From Stenotrophomonas maltophilia (GTDB lineage Bacteria > Pseudomonadota > Gammaproteobacteria > Xanthomonadales > Xanthomonadaceae), in contig NZ_LT906480.1 of NCBI RefSeq assembly GCF_900186865.1, positions 3,552,001 through 3,616,000 of the forward strand: a stretch of DNA of 64,000 nt, given 5' to 3'. A program made the translations under genes and the position numbers. The notes beneath the pieces are model-generated. The model was not told the origin of the DNA and searched no databases. It saw only the letters and a list, made by a program, of their open reading frames with translations. How positions within the stretch are numbered: the stretch's first letter is position 1; each line of letters opens with the position of its first letter. Positions 9,831 to 20,286 of this stretch are shown piece after piece.

Positions 9831-10718
9831 ATGAGCCGTTCCCTGCTGCCTCCCCTCAATGCGCTGCGCGCGTTCGAAGCGACGGCCCGCCTTGGCGGCG
9901 TTGGGCGTGCCGCGCAGGACCTGCACGTCACCCACGGCGCGGTCAGCCGGCAGTTGAAGCTGCTGGAGGATCACCTTGGCCTGGCGTTGTTCCAGCGGGC
10001 CGGCCGTGGCCTGCGCCTGACCGCTGCGGGCACGCGGCTGCAGGCAGCATGCAGCGAGGCCTTCAGCGGCATCGAAGACTGCGTGCGCGAACTGCGGCGG
10101 CCGACAGCAGCCCCGGCGCTGGTACTGGGCTGCAGTGGCAGCGTGCTGGCGCGCTGGATGATTCCACGACTGCCAGCATTGCAGGCTGCCCTGCCCGGCG
10201 TGCGCCTGCAGTGGTCGGCGCTGGATGGCAGCTTCACCGAGGCGCAGGCCGCACTGGACGCGGTGCTGCTGCTGGCGCAGGGGCCGTGGCCCCGGGGCTG
10301 GCAGGTGCGCGAGCTGGCGCCGGAACGGGTCGGCGTGGTGGTGGCGCCATCGCATCCGGCCGCGCAGCGCCTGCGGCATGCACCGCCGTCGGCGCTGCTG
10401 CAGGAGACGCTGCTGCACACCAGCTCACGGCCGCAGGCATGGCCGGCATGGGCACAGGCGCACGATCTGGACGTGTCGAAGCTGCAGCTGGGCACCGCCT
10501 TCGAGCACCTGTACTACCTGCTGGAAGCCGCGGTAGCCGGGCTGGGCCCGGCGATCGCACCGGAACCGCTGGTGGCCGAAGACCTGGCCGCAGGCCGGCT
10601 GGTCGCACCGTGGGGATTTACCGCCACCGGCGGCTTCTGGGTGCTGGCGCGGCCGGATGGCCCGGCCGATGCACGGGTGGACGCCCTGGCCGACTGGGCA
10701 GCAGCACAGCTGCGATGA
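9831..10718 (+). CDS. trpI: LysR-family transcriptional regulator, TrpI-like
   Basis: 295-aa LysR-type regulator. The N-terminal helix-turn-helix covers about residues 5-65, with LNALRAFEA, the recognition-helix segment HVTHGAVSRQLK and LFQRAGRGLRLT, and is followed by a periplasmic-binding-like effector domain. The N-terminal sequence closely resembles Pseudomonas TrpI, which activates trpBA in response to indole-glycerol phosphate, and the gene is divergent from trpB as trpI is. The frame is open far upstream (antisense to trpB), but the conserved N-terminus fixes the start at ATG 9831. The assignment to TrpI rests on resemblance plus position; a GcvA-like regulator of another target is the alternative. 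Confidence 0.8.
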   Translation: MSRSLLPPLNALRAFEATARLGGVGRAAQDLHVTHGAVSRQLKLLEDHLGLALFQRAGRGLRLTAAGTRLQAACSEAFSGIEDCVRELRRPTAAPALVLGCSGSVLARWMIPRLPALQAALPGVRLQWSALDGSFTEAQAALDAVLLLAQGPWPRGWQVRELAPERVGVVVAPSHPAAQRLRHAPPSALLQETLLHTSSRPQAWPAWAQAHDLDVSKLQLGTAFEHLYYLLEAAVAGLGPAIAPEPLVAEDLAAGRLVAPWGFTATGGFWVLARPDGPADARVDALADWAAAQLR

Positions 10719-10765
10719 GACAAGGCTCCGGGTGGCGTTCGCCCCCGAAGCCGGCAACACAAGCC

Positions 10766-10981
10766 TCAGCGACCGCCCATCGCGACCCGCTGCTGCTCCT
10801 CATGCACCTGCTGCTGGTGCGGCGGATCTGCCAGCAGCTTGGCACTGGCCTGCTCCAGCGGCGGTGGCGCCTGAGCCAGATCGATGGCGGTGCGGAAGCC
10901 CGGCGTCGCGCCGATCACGAACGCCTTGCCATCCTGCACCGTGATGCTCTGCAGCTTGTCGGCCGCATCGATACCGTAATT
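10766..10981 (-). pseudogene. Remnant of an XVIPCD-type C-terminal domain (X-T4SS effector tail)
   Basis: A 71-codon stretch without a usable start codon begins exactly at the stop of the upstream lipoprotein gene. It encodes a sequence in the style of XVIPCD, the C-terminal signal of Xanthomonadales type IV secretion effectors: an AADKLQSI segment, then VQDGKAFVIG, then AIDLAQAPPPLEQAS and a Gln-rich tail (HQQQVHEEQQ). XVIPCD domains typically show a D..V..S.DG..F.VQG....VD..QA...P...S pattern followed by Gln-rich ends. Full domains are about 120 residues and sit behind a toxin domain; here only the last part remains. It reads as the scar of a deleted effector whose neighbour, the lipoprotein, survives. 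The family call is from motif memory and has not been verified by search. Confidence 0.6.
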
Positions 10982-11645
10982 ACATTCCGTTGGAAAACAC
11001 GTCGAGCACGTCCGCACTGACCCAGCCCTGCGCGCAGTTCCCGGCGTAACGTCCCGGCGCCGCCACATGGCAGGCCTCGCCCCCCGTGTTCGCCAGGCCA
11101 GTGATCGGCCTGTCGCCATAGGTGTCACACAACGTGTTGCCCTTGCACTTGCCGACCGTTGCTGCGGGAACCGCCACGACGTAATAGAACAGCGGATTCT
11201 GTCCGGTACGCCCGATGCCCTGCACGCAGACCAGCTGCCCCTTCGACAGCTTTGCGGTCACGCTGGCCTTGCTGCCGGTGGATGGCACCGCATTCAACGT
11301 CTCCACGCCCTTGGCGTCGGCTACGCCCGCGAAGAAGCCCTGGTCACCACAGTCCGGCGACAGTTCGACATCGTAGAAATCACCGCTGTCCACATCGCCG
11401 GCCGTGCAGCCGCTGCCCGTACTGGCGTTGCTGCATTTCACGCCACTGGCCTGGATCAGCGCCGCCAGGCCGTCGGCAGCCGGTGCTGTGGCGGGTGCGC
11501 CTGCCGGTGTGGCAGCGGCCGGTGCCGATGCAGTCGGGGCGGACGAGTCACCGCCCGCACACGCGCCCAATGCAAGCAGCAGGCCGGGCATGATCGTCAG
11601 GCGGGCCAGGCGGATACGGTGGGAAGAGAGATGGGGCATATCCAT
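10980..11645 (-). CDS. Cysteine-rich hypothetical lipoprotein, possible orphan immunity protein
   Basis: 221-aa predicted lipoprotein with lipid-anchor Cys29 in LLLALGAC, an Ala/Pro/Thr-rich linker and a domain with eight more cysteines, consistent with disulfide bonding in the periplasm. The last part (CAQGWVSADVLDVF) resembles the end of a bacterial SH3 domain. The start may be M1 or M3. It stands alone between trpI and trpF, and its stop codon abuts an XVIPCD-like effector remnant in another frame. In X-T4SS loci, lipoprotein immunity genes commonly sit next to their effector gene, so it may be an orphan immunity protein. That role is inference. The 280-base gap upstream (11646-11925) shows no gene or strong signal. 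Confidence 0.7.
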   Translation of the reverse strand: MDMPHLSSHRIRLARLTIMPGLLLALGACAGGDSSAPTASAPAAATPAGAPATAPAADGLAALIQASGVKCSNASTGSGCTAGDVDSGDFYDVELSPDCGDQGFFAGVADAKGVETLNAVPSTGSKASVTAKLSKGQLVCVQGIGRTGQNPLFYYVVAVPAATVGKCKGNTLCDTYGDRPITGLANTGGEACHVAAPGRYAGNCAQGWVSADVLDVFSNGM

Positions 11646-11925
11646 TGCGTCCTCGTTCGAAAGCCAAGGCGTATCTCAGGGGTGCGGCCAGCGCCACGCA
11701 CACCGCATCGCACCCAGCCAGGTCAGGCCGGGCCCATTGTGTCCGATCAGATGCTCGGGTGTGTCGACTTCCTGGCGCTGGATCCTGAATTACCCGAAAG
11801 TGGGATGCTCACCGCATTCAGTAGACGTCCGCCTTCATGGCACGGCACGCGACAGGCAAGAACACAGACCCGGCGGAATGCACCGTCGGCGATGACGTTC
11901 CGGGTGCGCCCTCAGGGGGCGCGGA

Positions 11926-12582
11926 TCACTCCAGGACCGTGCAGTCCGCGCGGCGCACTTCCTCGACGAAGGTGCGCATCCTGTAGCCGTCCTTGATACC
12001 CGGCTCCAGTTCGATGCCGCTGGACACGTCCACGCCCCAGGGAAGCGTGGCCAGCACAGCGTCGTAGACGTTTTCCGGGTTCAGGCCACCGGCCAGCAGG
12101 AACGGCCGGTGCAGGCCGGTCGGGATACGGCCCCAGTCGAAGGCCACGCCGGTACCGCCGCCGCCGCCGGGAGCGTGGCTGTCGAACAGGAACCCCGCCG
12201 CGCTCGGGTAACGCAGCTGCAACGTGCGCGCATTGACCTCTTCCCGGCCCCCCATGGCGATTGCCTTCAGATAGGGCATGTTGAAGCTGCGGCAGAAGCT
12301 CTCGTCTTCCTCGCCATGGAACTGCAGCAGGGTTGGCCGCACCGTGCGCAGCACCTCACGCACCTCTTCCTTGCTGTTGTTGCGGAACAGGGCCACCACA
12401 TCGACCATCGACGCGATCGCCTGGCGCATCGCGCGTGCTTCGGCAGGAGCAACCCGGCGGCTGCTCTCGCGGGCAAAGATGAAACCCACTGCGTCCACGC
12501 CCAGCTCACCGGCCAGGCGGACATCGCCGGCACGGGTCATGCCACAGAACTTGATGCGCGTGCGGTAGTAGGAGCGGCTCAT
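11926..12582 (-). CDS. trpF: Phosphoribosylanthranilate isomerase
   Basis: 218-aa TIM-barrel enzyme of tryptophan synthesis converting phosphoribosyl-anthranilate to CdRP. The catalytic cysteine is Cys13 in IKFCGMTR. The LFDSHAPGG segment carries the catalytic aspartate, and GGLNPENV and DVSSGIE form the phosphate-binding end of the barrel. The start ATG at 12582 overlaps the truA stop by 4 bases (ATGA), giving the truA-trpF pair seen in many gammaproteobacteria. trpF is separated from trpB by trpI and the lipoprotein/effector-remnant block. Confidence 0.96.
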   Translation of the reverse strand: MSRSYYRTRIKFCGMTRAGDVRLAGELGVDAVGFIFARESSRRVAPAEARAMRQAIASMVDVVALFRNNSKEEVREVLRTVRPTLLQFHGEEDESFCRSFNMPYLKAIAMGGREEVNARTLQLRYPSAAGFLFDSHAPGGGGGTGVAFDWGRIPTGLHRPFLLAGGLNPENVYDAVLATLPWGVDVSSGIELEPGIKDGYRMRTFVEEVRRADCTVLE

Positions 12583-13349
12583 AGCGTGACCTCGGCGGGC
12601 AGATGCCAATTGTCGGGGTACAGGGGCCCAAGGAACACCAGGCCCTGCGGCGGTGCGGTGGGACCGGCTACGGTGCGATCGCGCCCGGCCAGCAGTTCGG
12701 CGATCCATTCCACCGGTTTTTCACCGCTGCCCACCAGGATCAACGATCCGACGATATTGCGGACCATGTGATGAAGGAATGCATTGCCCTGCACGGCCAC
12801 TTCAATCACTTCGCCCTGGCGGCTGACCTGCAGTGATTGCAGCTCACGCCGCGCATGCAGCGCCTGGCACTGCACGGAGCGGAACGCGCTGAAGTCATTT
12901 TCGCCGATCAGGGCCTGGCCGGCGGCGTGCATCAGCGTCTCGTCCAGCGCCCGGCGCTCCCAGCTGAGGGTCTGCCGGTCCAGCGCCGGCCGCACCTCGC
13001 GGTTGAGCAGGCGGTAGCGGTAGCGGCGCGCGCGTGCCGAGAAGCGGGCGTGGAAATCGTCGGCCACCGGCACGCACCAGCGCACCGCGATCGAGCGCGG
13101 CAGGCGGGTGGTGGTGCCCAGCATCCAGGCGCGCGGATCGCGCACCACGTCGGTATCGAAATGGACGACCTGGCACTGGCCATGCACGCCGGCATCGGTG
13201 CGGCCGGCGCAGACCACCTGCAGCGGCGAATCGGCCACCGACGACAGGGCCTGCTCAAGGCTGGCCTGCACGCTGGGACCGCCCTCGCCCAGGTTCTGCC
13301 AGCCCCTGAAGTCGCTGCCGTCGTATTCGACGCCAAGCGCGTAACGCAT
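12579..13349 (-). CDS. truA: tRNA pseudouridine(38-40) synthase
   Basis: 256-aa enzyme converting uridines 38-40 of the tRNA anticodon arm to pseudouridine. The catalytic aspartate is Asp52 in [11 protein letters not shown]. The N-terminal [14 protein letters not shown] and the C-terminal [11 protein letters not shown] are family signatures, and the length is typical. It lies 32 bases downstream of the VOC-protein gene and overlaps trpF by 4 bases. Confidence 0.96.
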   Translation of the reverse strand: MRYALGVEYDGSDFRGWQNLGEGGPSVQASLEQALSSVADSPLQVVCAGRTDAGVHGQCQVVHFDTDVVRDPRAWMLGTTTRLPRSIAVRWCVPVADDFHARFSARARRYRYRLLNREVRPALDRQTLSWERRALDETLMHAAGQALIGENDFSAFRSVQCQALHARRELQSLQVSRQGEVIEVAVQGNAFLHHMVRNIVGSLILVGSGEKPVEWIAELLAGRDRTVAGPTAPPQGLVFLGPLYPDNWHLPAEVTL

Positions 13350-13381
13350 GTGCTACCTCGATATTGCGTATGGGGCGGCGC

Positions 13382-13744
13382 TCAGGCCGGATCGCGTTCG
13401 GACCAGACCGCCAGTTCGTTGCCACCGGGCTCGACGAACTGGAAGCGGCTGCCACCGGGGAAGGAAAATACCGGGCGCACGATCTCGCCGCCGGCGTCGC
13501 GCACGGCGGCCTCGACCGGTGCCAGTGCGTCGGCATACAGCACCAGCAGCGGTGCGCCGCTGTCGCTGGCCCGCTGCGGCTGGCCGCGGAAGAAGCCGCC
13601 CTGCAGGCGGCCATCGTCGAACGCCGTGTAGTCGCTGCCGTAATCGACGAACGACCAGCCGAACACCTTCTCGAAGAAGGCGCGGCTTGCGGCCGGTTCG
13701 CTGGAAGCGAATTCAACGTAGTCGATGCGACGCTCGCGGCTCAT
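13382..13744 (-). CDS. VOC (glyoxalase/bleomycin-resistance) family protein
   Basis: 120-aa small protein of the vicinal-oxygen-chelate superfamily. The N-terminus RRIDYVEFASSEPAASRAFFEKVFGW is the first beta-alpha-beta unit, and the C-terminal part FSFPGGSRFQFVEPGGNELAVWS is the second. The start ATG at 13744 has AAGGA 8 bases upstream. A GTG 10 codons earlier would overlap the fimV stop but lacks such a site. The substrate is unknown. It sits between fimV and truA on the same strand and is probably co-transcribed. Confidence 0.82.
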   Translation of the reverse strand: MSRERRIDYVEFASSEPAASRAFFEKVFGWSFVDYGSDYTAFDDGRLQGGFFRGQPQRASDSGAPLLVLYADALAPVEAAVRDAGGEIVRPVFSFPGGSRFQFVEPGGNELAVWSERDPA

Positions 13745-13770
13745 GGCAGGGTCCTTGTCGGCAGGTTCGG

Positions 13771-15831
13771 TCACGGCAGGCGGGCCAGCAGTTCGCGGGC
13801 CTGGGCCTGGCTGTGCAGGTCACCGCCTTCGGCGACTTCCAGCAACAGGGTGCGCGCAGTCTGCGCGTCGCCCAGATCGAGGTAGGCAATGGCCAGTTCC
13901 AGGCGCTCCTGGCCGGCGCGCGGCGACCAGCCCGCGTCGCCGGCGGGCGCGGCCGCGCTCGGCGCGATATCGTCGGAATGAGAAGCGTCGACGCTGCCGT
14001 GGTCGATGCTGTCGATGGCCTCGGGATGTACGGTATCCGCCGGAGCCTCGTTCTCATGCGCGTCAGCCGGCAGATCGAACACTCCGCGGAACTGAGGCTG
14101 CTGTTCGGCATGCAGTGCGTAGTCCGGCACCGCCACTTCGGCCGGCGCCTGCGGTACAACGCGTTCGTCCTGCAGCGGCTCGGCGACGACAACCTCGTCG
14201 CCGGTGGTTGCGGAATCGTCCCAGCGCGGCAGATCGGTCACCGCTTCGGGCAATGCCACCGCGTCCTCGTCGCGCAGTGTCTCGGCCTGCCATTCGGCCC
14301 GCACCGCGTGCTCGGCGACGGGTTCGGCGACCACCACGTCGTGTACTTCGGTTTCGGTCGCCCAGGCAGGCATCGCCGGTTCCTGGCGACCATTGTCGGC
14401 AACAGCCGACGACCACGAGGACTGCTCGGCCAGCGTATCCAGCGCCGCACCTGCCGGCACCGCTGCGGCCAGGCCGGCGGCATCGTCTTCCTCACGCAGC
14501 GGCGGCAGCGGCGACGGCTTGCGACGACGCAGCAGCCAAGCCGCGCCCGCGGCCAACAGCAACACCGGCAGCCCCAGCCAGTACCACGGCGTTGCCGCAT
14601 CACGGGAACCCGGCGCCTGTGCCAGGCGCTGCTGCGCGGCAGCCAGGTCGTTGTCCTTCATCGCGATCAACGACTGCTGCTGCTCCTTCAGCTTCTCCAG
14701 ATCAGCCACGCGCTGCTTCAGTTCACCGATCTCGGCATCGCGGGTGGCGATGTCCTCACGCGCCTGTCGCAGTTGTTCGTTGCCCAGCATGTCACCCTCG
14801 CTGCCGGCAGCGGTGCCGGTGGTTGTGCCCGCGTGCGCGGCGTCGGACGCCAGCGCCGGAGCGATCTCAAGTCGTGCCCCATTGGCGGCAGCCGGGGAAG
14901 AAGCGTTCGCGGTTGCCGCCCTGGCGGCCGGCGCGACCGCACCCGCCGGTTGCGGCACGGTACGCGCCTGCCGCCATTGCGCAGCGTGCTCGCGCACCAG
15001 CGCGGTGGCCTCGGCGGCATCGACAGCGGCAAGCGCATCGCTGCCCGGCACGCGCAGCACCGCGCCCTGCTTGAGCAGATTGACGTTGCCACGGATGAAG
15101 GCTTCGGGATTGGCGCGCAGCAGGGCGATCATCGCGCGGTCGCGGCTGACCTGGTTGCCACGCGCCACCGCGCTGGCGATCTGCGACAGGGTCTGACCGC
15201 GCTGTACGGTGACGCTGCCATCGGCCGCCGGTGCAGCGACCGGCGCGGAGGCCGCACGCGGGCGTGCCGGTGCAGGCGCCACCGCAGGTGGCGGCGTAGT
15301 GGGCGCCTCTGCCGCTGGCACCGTTGCCGAAGCCGGTGCAGGTTCGCGCACGATGGTATTGGAGAGCGTGCCTGCCGGCGCGACGATCTCCGGCTCGGCC
15401 ACGGCCAGCGCGCTGGACGGCGCGTCGACCAGCGCGGAGTACTCGCGCACCAGGCGGCCCTGGCCCCAGTCAGCTTCGATCAGGAAGCTCAGCGATGGCG
15501 TCTCCACCGGGGCCTGCGAGGTGACGCGCACCACCGCCCTGCCCTGCGCATTGCGGGTCAGCTCGAACTGCAGCTCGCTGACCAGCCCGGTCGGCCGTTG
15601 CAGGCCGACGCGTTCGAAGGTGACCGGCGAGGCCAGCGCCACGCGCAGGTTTTCCAGTTCGGACGGGTCCGCCGACACCACCGGGATTTCGGCCAGCAAT
15701 GGCTGCCCCGGCTTGGACAGGACACGGATGTCTCCCAGGCCCAATGCGAGTGCCGAACTGCTGGCCAGGGCCAGCAGCGCGGTGGAAAGATAGAGGAGCG
15801 GGCGCTTTGCGCCCCTGGCCCGTTTATTCAT
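13771..15831 (-). CDS. fimV: FimV-family polar peptidoglycan-binding protein
   Basis: 686-aa inner-membrane protein of the FimV/HubP family, which organises the cell pole and supports type IV pilus assembly. Order of parts: signal peptide (about residues 1-29, ending SALALGLG); conserved N-terminal periplasmic domain; LysM domain (TVQRGQTLSQIA to VLRVPG) for peptidoglycan binding; coiled coil (EDIATRDAEIGELKQRVADL); a single membrane helix (WYWLGLPVLLLAAGAAWLL) followed by RRRK; an acidic cytoplasmic region; and a C-terminal TPR-like FimV domain (LELAIAYLDLGDAQTARTLL). The start at 15831 is chosen at the signal peptide. It lies between asd and truA, the standard place for fimV in this group. 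Confidence 0.93.
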   Translation of the reverse strand: MNKRARGAKRPLLYLSTALLALASSSALALGLGDIRVLSKPGQPLLAEIPVVSADPSELENLRVALASPVTFERVGLQRPTGLVSELQFELTRNAQGRAVVRVTSQAPVETPSLSFLIEADWGQGRLVREYSALVDAPSSALAVAEPEIVAPAGTLSNTIVREPAPASATVPAAEAPTTPPPAVAPAPARPRAASAPVAAPAADGSVTVQRGQTLSQIASAVARGNQVSRDRAMIALLRANPEAFIRGNVNLLKQGAVLRVPGSDALAAVDAAEATALVREHAAQWRQARTVPQPAGAVAPAARAATANASSPAAANGARLEIAPALASDAAHAGTTTGTAAGSEGDMLGNEQLRQAREDIATRDAEIGELKQRVADLEKLKEQQQSLIAMKDNDLAAAQQRLAQAPGSRDAATPWYWLGLPVLLLAAGAAWLLRRRKPSPLPPLREEDDAAGLAAAVPAGAALDTLAEQSSWSSAVADNGRQEPAMPAWATETEVHDVVVAEPVAEHAVRAEWQAETLRDEDAVALPEAVTDLPRWDDSATTGDEVVVAEPLQDERVVPQAPAEVAVPDYALHAEQQPQFRGVFDLPADAHENEAPADTVHPEAIDSIDHGSVDASHSDDIAPSAAAPAGDAGWSPRAGQERLELAIAYLDLGDAQTARTLLLEVAEGGDLHSQAQARELLARLP

Positions 15832-15888
15832 GGGCGACACTATAAAGCGTGCGGACCGGGGTCCGCACCCACCGGAAAGACCCTTGAG

Positions 15889-15961
15889 GTAGTGCCGGCC
15901 GCTGGCCGGCATGCACTCCGGCACAAGGATCACGGCAATGCCGGCCAGCGGCCGGCACTAC
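15889..15961 (+). repeat. Facing pair of SMAG-like REP elements
   Basis: GTAGTGCCGGCCGCTGGCCGGC at the left is matched by its near-perfect reverse complement at the right (to 15961), separated by about 28 bases. Each arm is itself palindromic. It lies between asd and fimV. Confidence 0.88.
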
Positions 15962-15981
15962 CGGTGAGGCAACCGCTGTGA

Positions 15982-17010
<1,029 letters not shown>

Positions 17011-17069
17011 GGGGGAAAACTCTCACGAAAACGGGAATGGGGAAGAAACACGCACGACAGCTGGGTTCG

Positions 17070-17104
17070 GGGAACCTCCTCAGGCGGGGCGCGCGGAGGT
17101 TCCC
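17070..17104. repeat. Inverted repeat between the hydroxyacid dehydrogenase gene and asd
   Basis: Ten-base arms GGGAACCTCC and GGAGGTTCCC enclose a 15-base loop. The outer base touches the stop codon of the dehydrogenase gene. There is no T run, so it is a stem-loop that may attenuate or protect the transcript rather than a classic terminator. Confidence 0.6.
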
Positions 17105-18141
17105 TATCGTTTCCCGGTTTTTTTGCCCAGCGTCACGCGCGCAGCCATTGCCGCGTCAGCGTTGATCGCGCTCGGCATGCACGAGGGTGCGCCATCCAGG
17201 CCGAGCCCGGCAACCAGATTATCGACGGCCAGCTGTACCATCGCCGTGCGCGTGGCCAGCGAGGCACTGCCGATGTGCGGCGTGAGCACGACATTGCGCA
17301 GCGCCAGCAGCTCCGGACGCACCGTCGGCTCGCCCTCGTAGACATCCAGGCCGGCAGCGGCCAGACGGCCTCGGGCAAGCGCGTCGGCCAACGCCAGTTC
17401 GTCGACAATGCCGCCGCGGGCGATGTTCACCAGGGTGGCTGAGGGCCTCATCTTCGCCAGCGCAGCCGCATCGATGATGTGATGCGAGGCCGGCGTGTAG
17501 GGCAGCACGGTGACCAGGTGGTCGGACTGCGCCAGCAGCGTGTCCAGGTCCACGTAGGTCGCGCCGAGCGCAGCCTCGGTCTCGGCCGGAAGGCGCGAAC
17601 GGTTGTGGTACAGCACCTTCATGCCGAAACCATGCGCGCCGCGGCGGGCGATGCCCTGGCCGATGCGGCCCATGCCGAGGATGCCCAGCGTGCTGCCATG
17701 GATGTCTGCGCCGAGCATGGTCTGGAACGACCATTGCTGCCACTGGCCTTCGCGCAGCCAGCGCTCGGATTCGGTGATCCGGCGCGCGGTCGCCATCAAC
17801 AGGGCGAAACCGAGATCGGCGGTGGTTTCGGTCAGGACGTCCGGCGTGTTGCTGGCGAGGATGCCGGCTGCGCTGAGCGCATCGACATCCAGGTTGTTGT
17901 AGCCGACGCCGACATTGGCGATCACCTGAAGCTGCGCGGCATCGGCCACCTGGGCCGCACCGATGCGCTCGTTGAGGGTGATGATCGCGCCGTCGACGCC
18001 GGCCAGCTGTTCGGCAATCTGGTCGGGCGACCAGGCGGTGACCGCATCGGTGCTGCGCAGCTGCACGCGATCGCGCAGCGGCGCGATGGCCGCGTCGATC
18101 AGCGGCTGGCTCACCCACACGGTCGGCCGCGTGTCAGCCAT
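17104..18141 (-). CDS. D-isomer-specific 2-hydroxyacid dehydrogenase
   Basis: 345-aa NAD(P)-dependent reductase of the glyoxylate/hydroxypyruvate reductase type. The nucleotide-binding motif is [11 protein letters not shown]. The catalytic residues are the Arg in [11 protein letters not shown], the Glu in the following DVYEGEP segment and the His in LTPHIGSAS. The start ATG at 18141 overlaps the end of aroC by 8 bases. The substrate (glyoxylate, hydroxypyruvate or another 2-keto acid) cannot be told. Confidence 0.9.
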   Translation of the reverse strand: MADTRPTVWVSQPLIDAAIAPLRDRVQLRSTDAVTAWSPDQIAEQLAGVDGAIITLNERIGAAQVADAAQLQVIANVGVGYNNLDVDALSAAGILASNTPDVLTETTADLGFALLMATARRITESERWLREGQWQQWSFQTMLGADIHGSTLGILGMGRIGQGIARRGAHGFGMKVLYHNRSRLPAETEAALGATYVDLDTLLAQSDHLVTVLPYTPASHHIIDAAALAKMRPSATLVNIARGGIVDELALADALARGRLAAAGLDVYEGEPTVRPELLALRNVVLTPHIGSASLATRTAMVQLAVDNLVAGLGLDGAPSCMPSAINADAAMAARVTLGKKTGKR

Positions 18142-19237
18142 CGATCTGCCCGGGAATGCGCGGGGTGATCGTGCCGACATCGCCGCACTGCGCGCGATGG
18201 CGCAGCGCCTGGTCCATCAGCACCATCGCCACCATCGCCTCCGCGATCGGGGTGGCGCGGATGCCGACGCAGGGATCGTGGCGACCGGTGGTGACCACCT
18301 CGACCACGTTGCCGGCGGTGTCCAGCGACGGGCCCGGCAGGCGCAGGCTGGAGGTCGGCTTCAACACCATCGACGCAACCACCGGCTGGCCGGTGGAGAT
18401 GCCACCGAGGATGCCGCCGGCATGGTTGCTGGCGAAGCCCTGCGGGGTCAGCAGGTCACGGTGTTCGGTGCCCTTCTGTGCGGCGCTGGCGAAGCCGTCA
18501 CCGATCTCAACGCCCTTCACCGCGTTGATGCTCATCAGCGCGGCAGCCAGTTCGCCATCGAGCTTGCCGTAGATCGGCTCGCCCCAGCCCGGCGGCACGT
18601 TGTCGGCGACCACGTCCACGCGCGCGCCGACCGAATCACCGGACTTGCGCAGCGAATCCATGTACGCCTCCAGCTCGGGCACCTGTGCGGCATGCGGCCA
18701 GAAGAACGGATTGTCTTCCACCGCCGACCAGTCGAAACCAGCCGGGGTGATGTCGCCCAGCTGCGACAGGTAGCCGCGCACGGTCACGCCGAAGCGTTCG
18801 GCCAGCCACTTCTTGGCGACCACGCCGGCGGCCACGCGCATGGTGGTCTCGCGCGCCGAGGAACGGCCGCCACCGCGCGGGTCGCGGATGCCGTACTTGT
18901 GCCAGTAGCTGTAGTCGGCATGACCCGGCCGGAACTGCTGGCCGATGTTCGCGTAATCCTTGCTGCGCTGGTCGGTGTTGCGGATCAGCAGCGCGATCGG
19001 CGTGCCGGTGGTCAGGCCCTCGTACACGCCGGACAGGATCTCGACCTCATCGGCCTCGCGGCGGGCCGAGGTGTGCCGGCTCTTGCCGGTCGCGCGACGC
19101 TGCAGGTCATGGGCGAATTCGGCCGCGTCCAGCGCCAGCCCCGGAGGGCAGCCATCGATCACGCAGCCGATGGCCGGCCCGTGCGACTCGCCGAACGTGG
19201 TGACGGTGAACAGCTTGCCGAACGAATTGGAGCTCAC
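18134..19237 (-). CDS. aroC: Chorismate synthase
   Basis: 367-aa FMN-dependent enzyme forming chorismate from EPSP, the last step of the shikimate pathway and the precursor for tryptophan. It shows the family signatures GESHGPAIG near the N-terminus, [10 protein letters not shown] in the middle and the C-terminal [10 protein letters not shown]. The GTG start at 19237 overlaps the prmB stop by 4 bases (GTGA). prmB-aroC is a widespread gene pair. Confidence 0.97.
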   Translation of the reverse strand: MSSNSFGKLFTVTTFGESHGPAIGCVIDGCPPGLALDAAEFAHDLQRRATGKSRHTSARREADEVEILSGVYEGLTTGTPIALLIRNTDQRSKDYANIGQQFRPGHADYSYWHKYGIRDPRGGGRSSARETTMRVAAGVVAKKWLAERFGVTVRGYLSQLGDITPAGFDWSAVEDNPFFWPHAAQVPELEAYMDSLRKSGDSVGARVDVVADNVPPGWGEPIYGKLDGELAAALMSINAVKGVEIGDGFASAAQKGTEHRDLLTPQGFASNHAGGILGGISTGQPVVASMVLKPTSSLRLPGPSLDTAGNVVEVVTTGRHDPCVGIRATPIAEAMVAMVLMDQALRHRAQCGDVGTITPRIPGQIDG

Positions 19238-20163
19238 GGGCGCTGCGCCGCCAGTTCGGTGATGCGCGCGCTGTGGGCGATCAGCTCGCGGCACTCGACC
19301 GCGAAGATGCCCATCTGGCCGACCTTGAACTCGATCCAGGCGAAGTCGACTTCCGGCAGCAGCTTGATCAGGTGCTGCTCGGATTCGCCCACTTCGCAGA
19401 TCAGCAGGCCGTCCTCGCTCAGGTGCAGCGGGGCGTCACGCAGGATCTTCAGCACCAGGTCCAGGCCGTCGTCGCCGGCACGCAGGCCCATTTCCGGCTC
19501 GTAGGAGTACTCCTGCGGCAGGGCATCGGTCTCGTCGTTGGTGACGTACGGCGGATTGGTGACGATCAGGTCGTAGTGGCGGCCGGTCAGGCCGTTGAAC
19601 AGGTCCGACTTGAGCAGAGTGACGTTGTGCGCCTGCAGGCGCTCCTTGTTTTCTTCGGCCAGCGACAGTGCATCGTCGCTCAGGTCGACGCCGTCCACTT
19701 CCCAGTTCGGGTAGTAGTGGCCCATGGCAATGGCGATGCAGCCCGAACCGGTGCACAGGTCCAACGCACGGCTGACATCGCGGCCGGCCAGCCACGGCTC
19801 GAAGCCGCATTCGATCAGTTCGGCGATCGGCGAGCGCGGCACCAGGGCGCGCTTGTCGCTCTTGAAGCTCAGGCCGGCGAACCAGGCCTCACCGGTCAGG
19901 TAGGCGGCCGGGATGCGTTCGTCGATGCGACGCTGGAACAGCTCCAGCACGCGCAGCTTCTCGGCCTGCAGCAGGCGCGCCTGGCCATAGGCCGGGCCGA
20001 GGTCGTGCGGCAGGTGCAGGCTGTGCAGCACCAGCTGGGTGGCCTCGTCCAGCGCGTTGTCGTAGCTGTGCCCGAAGGTCAGTCCGGCTTCGTTGAAACG
20101 GCTGGTGCCGTAGCGGATCAGATCGATGATCGTGTGGAGTTCGGCGGCCGTTTCAGCGGTCAT
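19234..20163 (-). CDS. prmB: 50S ribosomal protein L3 N5-glutamine methyltransferase
   Basis: 309-aa S-adenosylmethionine methyltransferase that modifies a glutamine of ribosomal protein L3. The SAM-binding segment is [12 protein letters not shown], and the glutamine-binding motif NPPY appears in [10 protein letters not shown]. The N-terminal domain [18 protein letters not shown] is typical of PrmB rather than PrmC. The open frame extends upstream, but the start at ATG 20163 matches the family. It heads a minus-strand series through aroC to trpF. Confidence 0.94.
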   Translation of the reverse strand: MTAETAAELHTIIDLIRYGTSRFNEAGLTFGHSYDNALDEATQLVLHSLHLPHDLGPAYGQARLLQAEKLRVLELFQRRIDERIPAAYLTGEAWFAGLSFKSDKRALVPRSPIAELIECGFEPWLAGRDVSRALDLCTGSGCIAIAMGHYYPNWEVDGVDLSDDALSLAEENKERLQAHNVTLLKSDLFNGLTGRHYDLIVTNPPYVTNDETDALPQEYSYEPEMGLRAGDDGLDLVLKILRDAPLHLSEDGLLICEVGESEQHLIKLLPEVDFAWIEFKVGQMGIFAVECRELIAHSARITELAAQRP

Positions 20164-20231
20164 GGCGGTACTGCGGGCAAAGTGGTCCCCGATTATAGGG
20201 GCTGGCGCCCGTGGCGGCATCCGTTGCGGCG

Positions 20232-20260
20232 GAAACGATTCGGGCCACAGCCGGTATGAT
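20232..20260 (+). promoter_or_regulatory. Weak candidate promoter of the SCO1-like gene
   Basis: TATGAT at 20255-20260 resembles a -10 box 26 bases before the start codon. The -35 position (GAAACG, 17-base spacing) is poor. It lies in the 123-base divergent gap between prmB and the SCO1-like gene. Confidence 0.3.
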
Positions 20261-20286
20261 GGGGCCCACTTCGCGCGGGAGCCCCC

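Noticed and set aside
11646..11925. A gene or regulatory element in the 280-base gap between the lipoprotein gene and trpF
   Set aside because: No supported open frame, strong hairpin or clear promoter boxes could be identified; it is left as plain intergenic DNA.
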